Source: an uncultured Pseudoteredinibacter sp. (GTDB lineage: Bacteria; Pseudomonadota; Gammaproteobacteria; Pseudomonadales; Cellvibrionaceae). Taken from it: a stretch of DNA of 64,000 bases. The stretch spans positions 224,117 to 288,116 of the forward strand of contig NZ_CANMSS010000007.1 in the NCBI RefSeq assembly GCF_947500695.1, in the 5' to 3' direction. Both the position numbers and the translations under genes were made by a program. Within the stretch, counting starts at the first letter, position 1, and each line of letters begins with the position of its first letter. The notes beneath the pieces were generated by a model that did no database searches, had not been told where the DNA came from, and saw only the letters and a list, made by a program, of their open reading frames with translations. This document shows, piece by piece, positions 17,481-26,361 of the stretch.

Positions 17481-18827
17481 CTATAGGCTCTGCCAGAAGC
17501 TTAGTAAAATTAGCGCTGGGCAGAAGAAACGTACATAGATCGGCCATATCTTCCAGAACAGGCTATCTTCAATATCTTCATGACCTTCTTTGAGTTCGGC
17601 TAGCAAGCGGTCGCGATGCATAATCCAGCCAGCAAAAATACACAGTAAAATGCCAAGAATTGGCTGGCTGTACTTGGTGGTGAAATCCACGACTAGGCCA
17701 AATAGGCTAGCAAAATTCAAAATAATCACGGCGCTAACCGCAAAAATAATTCCACCAATAATCATTGTGACCACTGGGCGAGAAGCATTACTTCGCTCCA
17801 CCGCTCTGGCTACAGGAACTTCAAGCATTGAGATGGATGAGGTAAGCGAGGCAATAGTCATCAGGCCGAAGAAGGCGATAGCTACCCAAGGGCCAGCAGC
17901 TCCCATGGAATCAAATAGCACTGGTAGCACCTGGAAAATCAAGTCAGGGCCTGCCAGTAGCTCGCCGCTTTCACTGTAGATAGTAGCGCCATGGTGTTGC
18001 GCAACAAACATGGCGGGAATAATCAGTAAACCAGCAGTAAAGGCGATACCCACATCCACGGTAGTCACAATAGCGCCTAGGCGAGGCAGGCTGTCATCTT
18101 TGCTCAGATAAGAGCCGTAGATCATCATAGTGCCAACACCTAAAGAGAGCGAGAAGAAAGCCTGCCCCATAGCGTTAACGATCAGTTGCGGATCAGATAG
18201 CTGACTAAGGTCTGGTAATAAATAGAGTTTTAAACCCTCGGCAGCGCCTTCTTGCATCAGTACATAAACGATCAGCAGGATCAGCAAGATAATCAGTGCG
18301 GGCATTAAGCGGCTAGACCAGCGTTCAATACCTGATTCAACGCCGCTGGCGATAATCGCCATCGTAAGGCCGGCAAATAAGCCGCCGAAGATTAGGTTGC
18401 GACTGTTGCTCTGTTCGCTAAGCCAGCTGGTCGCGGCCTCCATGCTCAGCATATCGGTAACTGGGGCGAAGAGGTAGGCCACCATCCAACCGGCAATAAT
18501 GGTATAGAAGCTTAAAATTAGGCTGGCCACTACAATGCCATACCAGCCTACAAAGCGACCAAAGAATTTGCTTATAGGGTTAGCTGCTACAGAAGCCAGG
18601 CCATCAACAGTGTTGGAACGTGAGTGTCGGCCTAATGTTAGCTCGGCCATTAAGGCAGGGTAGGCCAAGCAGAATGCCAGCACTAAGTAAGCTAATACAA
18701 AGGCGGCGCCACCATTGCTTGCGGTTTGGGTTGGAAAACCCCAGATATTACCTAGGCCTACGGCGGAGCCGGCGGCGGCCATGATAAATCCAGTTTTGGA
18801 AGAGAATTGTCCCCTAGGGCTGCTCAT
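17481..18827 (-). CDS. NSS-family sodium-dependent transporter
   Basis: A 448-residue inner-membrane protein with about 11-12 helices. The TM1 signature GSAVGLGNIWGFP (about 20-32) matches the Neurotransmitter:Sodium Symporter pattern, except that the usual arginine of WRFP (LeuT Arg30, extracellular gate) is Gly here. The N-terminus QFSSKTGFIMAAAGSAVG is typical. The family moves amino acids or osmolytes with sodium; the substrate cannot be read. It lies 159 bp downstream of smpB, same strand, and a second diverged NSS gene lies on the other side of smpB. Confidence 0.88.
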   Translation of the reverse strand: MSSPRGQFSSKTGFIMAAAGSAVGLGNIWGFPTQTASNGGAAFVLAYLVLAFCLAYPALMAELTLGRHSRSNTVDGLASVAANPISKFFGRFVGWYGIVVASLILSFYTIIAGWMVAYLFAPVTDMLSMEAATSWLSEQSNSRNLIFGGLFAGLTMAIIASGVESGIERWSSRLMPALIILLILLIVYVLMQEGAAEGLKLYLLPDLSQLSDPQLIVNAMGQAFFSLSLGVGTMMIYGSYLSKDDSLPRLGAIVTTVDVGIAFTAGLLIIPAMFVAQHHGATIYSESGELLAGPDLIFQVLPVLFDSMGAAGPWVAIAFFGLMTIASLTSSISMLEVPVARAVERSNASRPVVTMIIGGIIFAVSAVIILNFASLFGLVVDFTTKYSQPILGILLCIFAGWIMHRDRLLAELKEGHEDIEDSLFWKIWPIYVRFFCPALILLSFWQSL

Positions 18828-18986
18828 AATCTACGTCTCATTATTCTAGTTGGGTAGACGCTGCCGCGTTCTTGTTCTTGAAAGACGGCAAATCATACTC
18901 GGTACAAGCTGATTTTGCCGTAATTTGAAGAATGATGCGAGAAATTGGCTAAAAAGCCGGAAATTGGCAATATTTCTAATGGGATG

Positions 18987-19460
18987 CTATTTGGTCTGCA
19001 TCAAACGTTGCTTTTGACGGTTCCAATCGCGCTGTTTTTCCGTTTCACGCTTATCGTGTTGCTGCTTACCTTTGCCTAATCCGATCTGGCATTTCACCAG
19101 GTGGTTTTTCCAGTAAAGAGAAAGTGCGATCACACTATAACCCTGCTGCTCGGCGGCTTGGCGCAATTTGGCGATCTCTTTTTTGTGCAGCAGCAATCTT
19201 CTAGAGCGGGTGGGCTCGGTTACAAAGTGAGTTGATGCGCTGATCAGTGGCTGAATCTGGGCATTTAATAAAAATGCTTCGCCGTTTTTGAAAAACACAT
19301 AGCTGTCGGTGAGTTGGCCTTTGCCTTCGCGCAGACTTTTAACTTCCCAGCCCATAAGCTCTAGGCCAGCCTCAACTGTATCACTGATGTGATAGTCGAA
19401 TCGGGCGCGTTTATTTTGAGCGATGGTATTGGGACTGGTTTTCTTTTGCTTCTTTGCCAT
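18987..19460 (-). CDS. smpB: SsrA-binding protein SmpB
   Basis: SmpB binds tmRNA and the decoding centre to rescue stalled ribosomes by trans-translation. The 157-residue product has the family's [29 protein letters not shown] and [18 protein letters not shown] segments and a basic C-terminal tail ([12 protein letters not shown]) that inserts into the mRNA channel. Length is standard. No ssrA gene was found nearby. In Pseudomonas smpB also neighbours ratA. Confidence 0.97.
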   Translation of the reverse strand: MAKKQKKTSPNTIAQNKRARFDYHISDTVEAGLELMGWEVKSLREGKGQLTDSYVFFKNGEAFLLNAQIQPLISASTHFVTEPTRSRRLLLHKKEIAKLRQAAEQQGYSVIALSLYWKNHLVKCQIGLGKGKQQHDKRETEKQRDWNRQKQRLMQTK

Positions 19461-19552
19461 GGCGGCGGATTATAAAGGTAAGTGTTCGGAAAACCTAGGA
19501 TTATGCGTCACGCTTATAGCTGGATCTCGAGGCTAGTGGTAGCATTTCGACT

Positions 19553-20959
19553 ATGGATAAGGTTCATGAAAATACAGTTGCGCATCACCCCACTGAGGTT
19601 CCCGCTGAAACGGAGACTCGCTGGCTAGGCTATTGGCCCTTTGTTTGGGGGGCGACAGGTGCAGCGGTAAGCTTAATTAATCTCTGGCGTTTCCCTTATT
19701 TGGTGGGAGAGCACGGCGGCGGCCTGTTCCTATTGGTTTACCTGCTCTGTGTCATCGTCCTAGCCGTGCCTATTATGCTGGCTGAGGTCTTGATCGGCCG
19801 CTTGGGGCGTGGCAACCCAGTATTGGCGGTGGCCAATGTCAGTCGCTTGTCGGGCATATCGAGTATGTGGCGATTAGTCGGTTATCTGGTTATTGCGGCG
19901 AGCCTTTTGATTTTACCGATATACAGCGTAATGGGTGGCTGGGGGCTGGAATACCTAAACATGAGCCTAGAGCATCGCTTTGAAGGAATTAGCTTTGCAA
20001 CCAGTAAAGCTGAATTTGACCGATTTTTGCTCGATCAGACATCGATGCTGGCTTGGCATTCGGCCTTGATGCTGGCGGCCGTACTTTTGGTCGCGGCAGG
20101 TATAAGGGTTTTGGCATGGGTTCTGAAGATACTGGTGCCGGGCATGTTTATCATTATGCTGCTCTTGGTGATGCAGTTGTCCTCATTGGATGATTTTAGT
20201 TATGCCCTCGCTTGGATGTTCTCCTTTAGGCCAGAAGACTTCAGTTGGAATTCACTTCTATTAGCACTAGGTCATGGCTTCCTCACTTTGGGGGTGGGCC
20301 TGGGCGTTATGATGACCTACAGCGGCTATTTACCAAAGAATAGCCAGATGGGGCGTTTAGTGCTGCGTATTAGTGCCCTAGATCTGCTTATTGCTGTTTT
20401 GGCAGGTCTAGTTGCTTTGCCTTTGTTGATGTCGATACCTGAGCAGGCACCAGCAGCGGGGCCGGAGTCTTTGTTTGTGTCTTTGCCTGCAGTATTTGGC
20501 TCCTTGGAAGGCGGTTTCTCATTAGCAAATTGGTTTTATATCGTCGTTGTTGCCGTTGCTTTAAGTTCTATGGTGCCGCTAATGGAGCCATTGGTGGCTC
20601 ATATGGTTGATCGTGGTTGGCCACGCTATCAAGGCGCTATTTTTGCAGGTACGGTTTGCTGGACCATTGGCCTGGGTGTCGTAATGTCATTCAATCAATG
20701 GCAGCAAGTCGAGCTCTTAGATGGCATGAACTTTTCGCAGCTATTGGATTATGTGACGGCAAATGCCCTGATGCCAATTGTGGGAATGATTATGGCGGTT
20801 ATTGTTGGTTGGTTGCTGCCAATCGAGAAAGCTCGCGAAGCCTTTCAGCAGGATTCAAAATGGCGCTTCCAAGCATGGTTGTTCTTGTTAAAATACGGCG
20901 CGCCTCTATTGATCTATGCGATTTTTATTATGCCTATGTTGCAGGGTTGGCTGAATTGA
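19553..20959 (+). CDS. Diverged NSS-family sodium symporter
   Basis: A 468-residue polytopic protein divergent from smpB. The N-terminal region TGAAVSLINLWRFPYLVGEHGG corresponds to NSS TM1. The common GLGN is replaced by SLIN, while Asn and the WRFP arginine are kept. Downstream, GHGFLTLGVGLGVMMTYSGY matches NSS TM6-7. The soluble N-terminal tail is acidic. The substrate is unknown. The altered sodium-site loop suggests different ion coupling from the first NSS gene at 17481-18827, but this is inference. Confidence 0.85.
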   Translation: MDKVHENTVAHHPTEVPAETETRWLGYWPFVWGATGAAVSLINLWRFPYLVGEHGGGLFLLVYLLCVIVLAVPIMLAEVLIGRLGRGNPVLAVANVSRLSGISSMWRLVGYLVIAASLLILPIYSVMGGWGLEYLNMSLEHRFEGISFATSKAEFDRFLLDQTSMLAWHSALMLAAVLLVAAGIRVLAWVLKILVPGMFIIMLLLVMQLSSLDDFSYALAWMFSFRPEDFSWNSLLLALGHGFLTLGVGLGVMMTYSGYLPKNSQMGRLVLRISALDLLIAVLAGLVALPLLMSIPEQAPAAGPESLFVSLPAVFGSLEGGFSLANWFYIVVVAVALSSMVPLMEPLVAHMVDRGWPRYQGAIFAGTVCWTIGLGVVMSFNQWQQVELLDGMNFSQLLDYVTANALMPIVGMIMAVIVGWLLPIEKAREAFQQDSKWRFQAWLFLLKYGAPLLIYAIFIMPMLQGWLN

Positions 20960-21055
20960 TTGTCAAAATAGTGGTCGCTAAGGATTCTCCATTTTTAATA
21001 AGTTCTTTTTAATCGATAAGTAGCAGCCTAGTGTATTTAGTTAATGGACGTATAA

Positions 21056-21502
21056 ATGGCCACTGAAATTGAGCGTAGTGCCCTAGTGGCTTATTCCCAA
21101 GAGCAAATGTTTGAGCTAGTTGGGGATATCGAATCCTACCCGCAATTTATGCCTGGCTGTGTGGCGGCAGAAATTCATCAGCAGGGTGAAGATTTTGTAG
21201 AGGCCAGTTTGTATCTTTCCCAGGCAGGTATTAAGCAGCAGTTTACTACTCGCAATGTTTTAGAGCGACCGGGCAAGATGTTAATGAGTTTAGTAGCGGG
21301 CCCGTTTTCTGAGTTGTCGGGTGAGTGGCGATTTATTCCGCTGGCAGAAAATGCATGCAAAGTGGAACTGAGTTTACGATTTGGCTTTGATAATGCCGTG
21401 CTAAAATTAGCCGCTGGAAAGCTATTTGAAAAATCAGCCAATCAACAGGTGGCGGCTCTATGTCAAAGGGCCGAGCAAGTGTATGGACCGAGTAAACTAT
21501 AA
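21056..21502 (+). CDS. ratA: RatA/Coq10-type START-domain protein
   Basis: A 148-residue single-domain protein of the polyketide-cyclase/START superfamily: EIERSALVAYSQEQMFELV, then DIESYPQFMPGCVAAEI, and LSLRFGFDNAVLKLAAG near the end. E. coli RatA was described as a ribosome-association toxin, and other members act in ubiquinone binding (Coq10). Its position between smpB and ratB is the conserved gammaproteobacterial order. It is probably transcribed with ratB, which starts 105 bp downstream. Confidence 0.92.
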   Translation: MATEIERSALVAYSQEQMFELVGDIESYPQFMPGCVAAEIHQQGEDFVEASLYLSQAGIKQQFTTRNVLERPGKMLMSLVAGPFSELSGEWRFIPLAENACKVELSLRFGFDNAVLKLAAGKLFEKSANQQVAALCQRAEQVYGPSKL

Positions 21503-21607
21503 GCTTATAGTTTGCGAGCTATTAGTTTGCAATTTATGTTGTGACGTAACTATTGCGAGCCAGTCATGTGGCTCAAGTGACTCAAAAAGAAAGAGTTAGA
21601 TGTAACG

Positions 21608-21922
21608 ATGAGTGATATTGAAACTATTTCCGTTGAAGTGGCTTATGCCTTAGCGGATAAACAAAAGATTGTATCTCTATTGGTGGAACCCGGCACGACC
21701 GCTTTGCAGGCCGTGAAGAAGTCTGGCATCAGTGAGATCTTTCCAGAGATTGACCCCGATAGCGCTAAGATGGGCATATTTGGCCAAAGCTTGGGCACAA
21801 AAGGTTTGTTAAAAGCCCATGAGCATCAACTTAAGGAAGGGGATAGGGTAGAGATTTACCGCCCGCTTATTGCAGACCCTAAAGAGGTTCGTAGACGACG
21901 AGCGGCAAAAGCAGCTGAATAA
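21608..21922 (+). CDS. ratB: RnfH/RatB ubiquitin-like family protein
   Basis: A 104-residue beta-grasp protein: IETISVEVAYALADKQKIVS at the start, LVEPGTTALQAVKKSGI, then KMGIFGQ and GDRVEIYRPLIADPKEVRR. That last segment is the family hallmark. The name RatB reflects pairing with ratA; its molecular role is not settled. A basic, alanine-rich tail ends the protein. Same strand as ratA, convergent with bamE. Confidence 0.92.
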   Translation: MSDIETISVEVAYALADKQKIVSLLVEPGTTALQAVKKSGISEIFPEIDPDSAKMGIFGQSLGTKGLLKAHEHQLKEGDRVEIYRPLIADPKEVRRRRAAKAAE

Positions 21923-21935
21923 TTTAGCGACTTAA

Positions 21936-21981
21936 TGAGAGGCGGCTTGATTTAGGAAGCAACTTTGCGAAGCGCCTCTCA
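21936..21981. terminator. Hairpin between convergent ratB and bamE
   Basis: TGAGAGGCG (21936-21944) pairs with CGCCTCTCA (21973-21981), extendable by CTT/AAG with one bulge. It lacks a clear U-tract on the plus strand. It is probably a transcription end signal for the convergent genes, but that is uncertain. Confidence 0.45.
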
Positions 21982-22065
21982 AAAATGAGATTTGCTTCGC
22001 CCGTCAGTTTGTCAGCTAAACTGAGAGTGTCATTAATTCCCAGTGCGACTAATTCTCAGTACTGC

Positions 22066-22413
22066 CTAGCTTCCAGCACCATCCGCGCGGAAATCACCAG
22101 AGAAGCGTGCCAACTTATCTTCTTCAAAGAATACAGTGAGTCGTTCCTTAGTCACCTTACCTTTAGCGTCTTTTAAGCTGTAGTAGTAGTCCCAACGGTC
22201 TGGTGTAAAGGTATCGGCAATCAATGGGGTACCTAGAACAAAGCGTACTTGGCGCTTGGTCATGCCGGGTTTTAACTGATCAACCATATCCTGAGTAATG
22301 ATATTACCCTGCTGGATATCGAGGCTATAAACCCCAGGAAATTTAAGGTATGAACAGGCGCTGACTAAGACCAGACAGGCGGCTGCGAAACTGAGCTTTA
22401 CTGCTTTTTGCAT
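22066..22413 (-). CDS. bamE: Outer-membrane assembly lipoprotein BamE
   Basis: BamE is a small lipoprotein of the BAM complex that inserts beta-barrel proteins. The 115-residue precursor has lipobox LVSAC (Cys20). The mature region contains the family pattern QGNIITQDMVDQLKPGMTK, then VRFVLGTPLI and WDYYYSL. It is divergent from fur across a 78-bp gap, the conserved omlA-fur arrangement of pseudomonads. Confidence 0.96.
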   Translation of the reverse strand: MQKAVKLSFAAACLVLVSACSYLKFPGVYSLDIQQGNIITQDMVDQLKPGMTKRQVRFVLGTPLIADTFTPDRWDYYYSLKDAKGKVTKERLTVFFEEDKLARFSGDFRADGAGS

Positions 22414-22491
22414 GAAGGGCTTCCACTTCGTTAGACTAATAGGAGATAATACCTGAACTTATTCAATACTGAGAAGACTCTTGGGGGAAAA

Positions 22492-22899
22492 ATGGCTGTT
22501 GAAAACCAGGAATTACGCAAGGCTGGACTAAAAGTAACCTTGCCTAGGGTTAAAATCCTGCAAATTCTTGAATCCTCGGAACAGCATCACATGAGCGCTG
22601 AAGACGTCTATAAGTCGCTTATGGAAGCGGGAGAAGACGTTGGCTTGGCCACTGTATACCGAGTTCTCACTCAGTTTGAGGGCGCAGGTTTGGTAGTTCG
22701 TCATAATTTTGATGGCGGTCACTCAGTGTTTGAATTGGCTCGTGGTGATCATCATGACCACATGGTTTGTACGGACACCGGCACAGTGATAGAGTTCCAC
22801 AACGAAGAGATTGAGCGCCTTCAAGATATAATTGCTGAAGAGCATGGCTATGAGATTGTTGGCCACAGCTTAGTGTTGTATGTTAAACCAAAGGATTAA
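22492..22899 (+). CDS. fur: Ferric uptake regulator Fur
   Basis: Fur represses iron-acquisition genes when loaded with ferrous iron. The 135-residue protein has an N-terminal winged helix (GLKVTLPRVKILQILE, then HHMSAEDVYKSL and LATVYRVLTQFEGAGLV) and a metal-binding dimerisation domain (RGDHHDHMVCTDTG). It has only one cysteine in that domain rather than the E. coli CxxC pair, as in the pseudomonad type. No clear Fur box was identified in the bamE-fur gap. Confidence 0.97.
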   Translation: MAVENQELRKAGLKVTLPRVKILQILESSEQHHMSAEDVYKSLMEAGEDVGLATVYRVLTQFEGAGLVVRHNFDGGHSVFELARGDHHDHMVCTDTGTVIEFHNEEIERLQDIIAEEHGYEIVGHSLVLYVKPKD

Positions 22900-22920
22900 T
22901 TGAAGGCCTTGGTTTGAGAA

Positions 22921-22947
22921 AAATGGGGCGATTGAGGCCCCATTTTT
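22921..22947 (+). terminator. Rho-independent terminator of fur
   Basis: AAATGGGGC (22921-22929) pairs with GCCCCATTT (22937-22945), followed by T residues, 21 bp after the fur stop. Confidence 0.85.
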
Positions 22948-23024
22948 GGTTTTATGGCTTTACTTAAGGTAGCTGAAGGCAGCTGAGTAAAACCTAGCAA
23001 AGAAGTGAATTAGAGCAGATTGTT

Positions 23025-23597
23025 ATGGCAGAAGAACAAAAATCAGCGGCCCCGGCTCGCAATTTTCAACTGAACTTGGTTCAAATAAGTGACCTGGCTT
23101 GCCGGATTTTGTATCAAACATTTGTGGTGCAAGCTAAAGATAAGGCCAAGATGGCACTTAAAGATCTAAAGTCAGGTAAGGGCTTGAATGTGGGAACCCT
23201 GACTTTAACGGTTACCCATAAAGATACAGGTGTTGAAGAAAAACTTGATCTGCCAATGAAGATAAAGTTGGATTACAGTGAGTTTCGTGGCCCATTTAAC
23301 TTCCCTTCGTTCGAAGCTTCTGTACGAGCCACGATCAGTTTGATTGGCCAAACTTTAGATGCCAAAGACGACCTAAATATTTTAACGGAAGAGGGCACGG
23401 GCAGTGCTTTGATTCATTTGCCAGGTGTGACTGAGCAAGATGGTCGTTATAACGTGATGGTGATGGCGGTAGAACCGGTAAAAGAACGTGAGCGTAAATT
23501 GGGCATTGCTGTAAAACTCATGTATTTAGATCCAAATCAGTATGCTGAGATTCGTGATATGCAAGCCGCTGATGGTGAGACTGAAGCGAATTCTTAA
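23025..23597 (+). CDS. Conserved-looking protein of unknown function between fur and recN
   Basis: A 190-residue soluble protein, start ATG 23025, with a perfect 18-bp-stem terminator after it. No signal peptide or membrane helix. The central part looks beta-rich (LNVGTLTLTVTHKDTG, then LPMKIKLDYSEFRGPF) and is preceded by a helix (ISDLACRILYQTFVVQAKDK). I recognise no family. In Pseudomonas fur and recN are close neighbours here, so this gene is an extra, lineage-specific insertion or a gene lost there. Codon use looks like its neighbours'. Confidence 0.75.
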   Translation: MAEEQKSAAPARNFQLNLVQISDLACRILYQTFVVQAKDKAKMALKDLKSGKGLNVGTLTLTVTHKDTGVEEKLDLPMKIKLDYSEFRGPFNFPSFEASVRATISLIGQTLDAKDDLNILTEEGTGSALIHLPGVTEQDGRYNVMVMAVEPVKERERKLGIAVKLMYLDPNQYAEIRDMQAADGETEANS

Positions 23598-23621
23598 TCG
23601 AAATTGATTCAGTACAAATCA

Positions 23622-23661
23622 GTCACAAAAAAGCCCGGTTAATACCGGGCTTTTTTGTGAC
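23622..23661. terminator. Perfect 18-bp terminator hairpin between the unknown gene and recN
   Basis: 23622-23639 pairs exactly with 23644-23661 around a TAAT loop; the GCCCGGT core is flanked by A6 and T6. It sits between convergent genes and should work in both directions. Confidence 0.93.
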
Positions 23662-23683
23662 TGTCGATCGTGTTGTAAGATTA

Positions 23684-25351
23684 TTAGTGCACAACGGATA
23701 GCATTTCTTTGGCGTGAGCTACAGCTTGCTCACTTCCCGCTTCTCCTCCTAGCATTCGAGCAATCTCGGAAACTCTTTCATCCTCGGCGAGTTTGCTTAA
23801 GGAAGAAGCCGCACCGGCTTTATCGGTGGTTTTTACAACTTGTAAATGCTGATGGGCCTTGCTGGCCACCTGTGGCAAATGGGTAACGCATAGTACCTGG
23901 CAGCGTTCTCCTAGCTGGCGTAGCATCTGCCCAACCACATTGGCGGTAGCGCCGCCGATGCCGACATCAACTTCGTCAAAGACTAAGCTTGAAGCCGCGC
24001 TGGTTTGGGCCGTTACAACTTGAATCGCTAAGCTGATTCTAGATAATTCACCACCAGAGGCAATTTTGCCCAGTGGCTTAGGTTCTTGACCTGGGTTGGT
24101 GGCAATTAAAAATTCTATTTCTTCGCTGCCTTTACTGCTGGGTTCTTCTAGGGCGATAAGTGCGACCTCAAAATTGGCGTTGCTCATCGCCAAATTTTGC
24201 AGTTGTTTGTTAACGTCTTGTTGCAACTTTTTGGCAGCAGTTTGGCGTTTTTGTTTTAACTTTCCGGCCAATACTTGATAGTGTGAAAGGGCGGCTTCAG
24301 CTTGCTGTTGCAAGTGGTCTAAATCTTCATCGACATTGCCTAGCTCGGCCAGTTCTAGACTCAGCTGCTGATGCAGTTGGCATAATTCAGTTGGGTCGAT
24401 ACGATGCTTGCGTGCAATGTCATAAACACGGCTCAGGCGATTTTCTAATTCATATAAGCGTTCTGGGTCTGCCTCGAAGCTATCGACGTGGCGCTGGATT
24501 TCCCCATTGGCTTCTTCCAGTTGAATCAATGCTTGGCTTAACATGGATTCCGCTTCGTTGAGAGATGAACTTTTGCTTTGAATCTCGCCGAGTAAATGCA
24601 AGCACTGGTTTAAGCCTTGGCGCAGGCTATATTCGCTTTCACCTTCACATAAATCAGCAACTTGCTGGCATTTATGCAAAGTGTCTTCGGCACTGGCCAG
24701 CTGCTGCTGCTCCTGTTCAATCTTTTCTAGCTCACCTTCTTGTAAATCCAGTTCATCGAGCTCCGATACCTGGTAGCGTAATAGTTGATGGCGGGCGCTA
24801 ATTTCTTCGGCATTATCACGTCTTTTAATAAAGCGCTGTTGGGCTTGGCGATAATCTTTAAAGGCTTGCTTTAGCTTTTCCAAAAGTGGTTTTAAAGCAC
24901 CAAAGTTATCCAGAAGGCGGCGGTGCTGTTCTTTTTTGAGTAGGGATTGATGCTCGTGCTGGCCGTGAATATCTATCAGTAATTCGCCCAAACTTTTGAG
25001 TTGCTGCAAAGTTACTGGCTTGCCATTTATAAAAGCTCGACTGCGCCCTTCAGCGGATAGAACCCTGCGCAGCAGGCATTCTTCATCACCATTTTCCAGC
25101 TCTTGCTGTTGTAGCCACTTCTGCGCTGCGGGAATGTCGGCAATATCGAAGCTGGCATAAACATCCGCTTTGGCTGCTCCTTTACGCACCTTGTCGGCGT
25201 CGGCACGTTCACCAATAGCTAGGCCTAAAGCATTGAGCAGTATGGATTTGCCGGCTCCGGTCTCGCCTGTGATCGCTGTCAGTCCCGTATCTAACTCTAG
25301 GATTAGCTGATCAACGAGGGTGATGTTGTTAATACTGAGCTGGGTGAGCAT
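23684..25351 (-). CDS. recN: DNA repair protein RecN
   Basis: RecN is an SMC-like ATPase acting early in double-strand break repair. The 555-residue protein has Walker A GETGAGKS at about 32-39, long coiled-coil arms (about 160-370, rich in Gln and Glu) and the C-terminal signature ASGGELSRISLAIQV followed by Walker B SLVFDEVDVGIGG. Length matches E. coli RecN (553). A consensus LexA box lies upstream at 25426-25445, so SOS induction is expected. Confidence 0.97.
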   Translation of the reverse strand: MLTQLSINNITLVDQLILELDTGLTAITGETGAGKSILLNALGLAIGERADADKVRKGAAKADVYASFDIADIPAAQKWLQQQELENGDEECLLRRVLSAEGRSRAFINGKPVTLQQLKSLGELLIDIHGQHEHQSLLKKEQHRRLLDNFGALKPLLEKLKQAFKDYRQAQQRFIKRRDNAEEISARHQLLRYQVSELDELDLQEGELEKIEQEQQQLASAEDTLHKCQQVADLCEGESEYSLRQGLNQCLHLLGEIQSKSSSLNEAESMLSQALIQLEEANGEIQRHVDSFEADPERLYELENRLSRVYDIARKHRIDPTELCQLHQQLSLELAELGNVDEDLDHLQQQAEAALSHYQVLAGKLKQKRQTAAKKLQQDVNKQLQNLAMSNANFEVALIALEEPSSKGSEEIEFLIATNPGQEPKPLGKIASGGELSRISLAIQVVTAQTSAASSLVFDEVDVGIGGATANVVGQMLRQLGERCQVLCVTHLPQVASKAHQHLQVVKTTDKAGAASSLSKLAEDERVSEIARMLGGEAGSEQAVAHAKEMLSVVH

Positions 25352-25425
25352 ATCCCGCTCCTCCTGGCGTGAATGTGGCCAACTTATGTAACTACTGTCG
25401 TTACTATTAAAACTGTCTTATGTTT

Positions 25426-25445
25426 TACTGTGCTTTTATACAGTA
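25426..25445 (-). promoter_or_regulatory. LexA (SOS) box upstream of recN
   Basis: TACTGTGCTTTTATACAGTA is a 20-bp site with perfect CTGT-N8-ACAG arms extended by matching TA ends. It lies 74 bp upstream of the recN start. recN is a classic SOS gene, so repression by LexA is the direct reading. Confidence 0.9.
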
Positions 25446-25506
25446 GTTTTTCCAGCCTGCCAATAATCTCAGTGAAAATAGTGCATAAATTGACTCTATG
25501 GAGCTG

Positions 25507-25535
25507 TTGAAGCCGCCAAAAGTGACCCCATATAA
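25507..25535 (+). promoter_or_regulatory. Sigma-32 heat-shock promoter of grpE
   Basis: TTGAA (25507-25511), a 14-bp spacer and CCCCATATAA (25526-25535) match the sigma-32 pattern TTGAA-N13/14-CCCCATNT. It lies 76 bp before the proposed grpE GTG. Confidence 0.85.
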
Positions 25536-25611
25536 GCATTCAGAACGAAATCAAAGCTGAGGTTGAGCCATTAGGTCTAGCCCGGCTAGCCAGTAATAGA
25601 TGGAGATAGCT

Positions 25612-26193
25612 GTGTCCTCTGAAGAGCAAAACCCAAATGTAGATGCCGAAGCTACCAGTGAAGCCCCTGAGATGGCCCCGGGGGCCCAAGAGGGAGCAGA
25701 AGAACGAGTTGAGGATGTGAATCCGGCGGAGCTTGTACTGCAAATCGAAGGCTTACAGGCCGAGATTGGCAAGTTAAAAGACCAAGAGCTGCGCACTCAG
25801 GCGGAAATGCACAATGTACGCCGCCGCGCTGAGCAAGATGTCGAGAAGGCCCATAAGTTCGGTGTTGAGAAATTTGTCGGTGATATGCTGACTGTTATCG
25901 ATAACTTGGAGCGTGCTTTGGCTTCTATGGATGCCGAAGATGAAGCTTTGAAAGCGGCTCGTGAAGGTATCGAGCTGACCTTAAAATCCATGCAGGATGG
26001 TCTCAAACGCCATGATGTAGAGGCGGTTGATCCGGCGGGTGAGCCTTTTGATCCAGAGTTTCATCAGGCAATGACTATGGTGCCAAATCCAGATCTTGAG
26101 CCGAATACGGTGATGGATGTATTTCAAAAGGGTTACACCCTACACGGCCGCTTGGTTCGCCCAGCAATGGTAGTGGTTGCTAAAGCCCCTTAA
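25612..26193 (+). CDS. grpE: Nucleotide exchange factor GrpE
   Basis: GrpE releases ADP from DnaK. The protein has an acidic disordered N-terminus (about 1-50), a long helix ([17 protein letters not shown], then [20 protein letters not shown]) and the beta-domain ending [18 protein letters not shown] 25612 (193 residues) is preferred because GGAG at 25602-25605 is correctly spaced; ATG 25600 (197 residues) has no good ribosome-binding site. It is followed by dnaK with its own heat-shock promoter. Confidence 0.95.
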   Translation: MSSEEQNPNVDAEATSEAPEMAPGAQEGAEERVEDVNPAELVLQIEGLQAEIGKLKDQELRTQAEMHNVRRRAEQDVEKAHKFGVEKFVGDMLTVIDNLERALASMDAEDEALKAAREGIELTLKSMQDGLKRHDVEAVDPAGEPFDPEFHQAMTMVPNPDLEPNTVMDVFQKGYTLHGRLVRPAMVVVAKAP

Positions 26194-26239
26194 TTCATGA
26201 CTTTGTCGATGAAAAGCTGAGCAAAATTAAGCAAAAGGC

Positions 26240-26268
26240 CTTGAACTGGCAAAATATGAACCCATATA
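26240..26268 (+). promoter_or_regulatory. Sigma-32 heat-shock promoter of dnaK
   Basis: CTTGAA (26240-26245), a 14-bp spacer and ACCCATATA (26260-26268) match the heat-shock consensus with one mismatch in the -10. It is in the 168-bp grpE-dnaK gap and has the same spacing as the grpE promoter. Confidence 0.82.
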
Positions 26269-26361
26269 GCTAGCAAGGCCAATGAAGCAGAGCCCAGAGC
26301 TCTCACCAGAACATTTGAATTGATTAAGGCGGGCTGCCGCCAAAGATATTGGAGAAATTCC

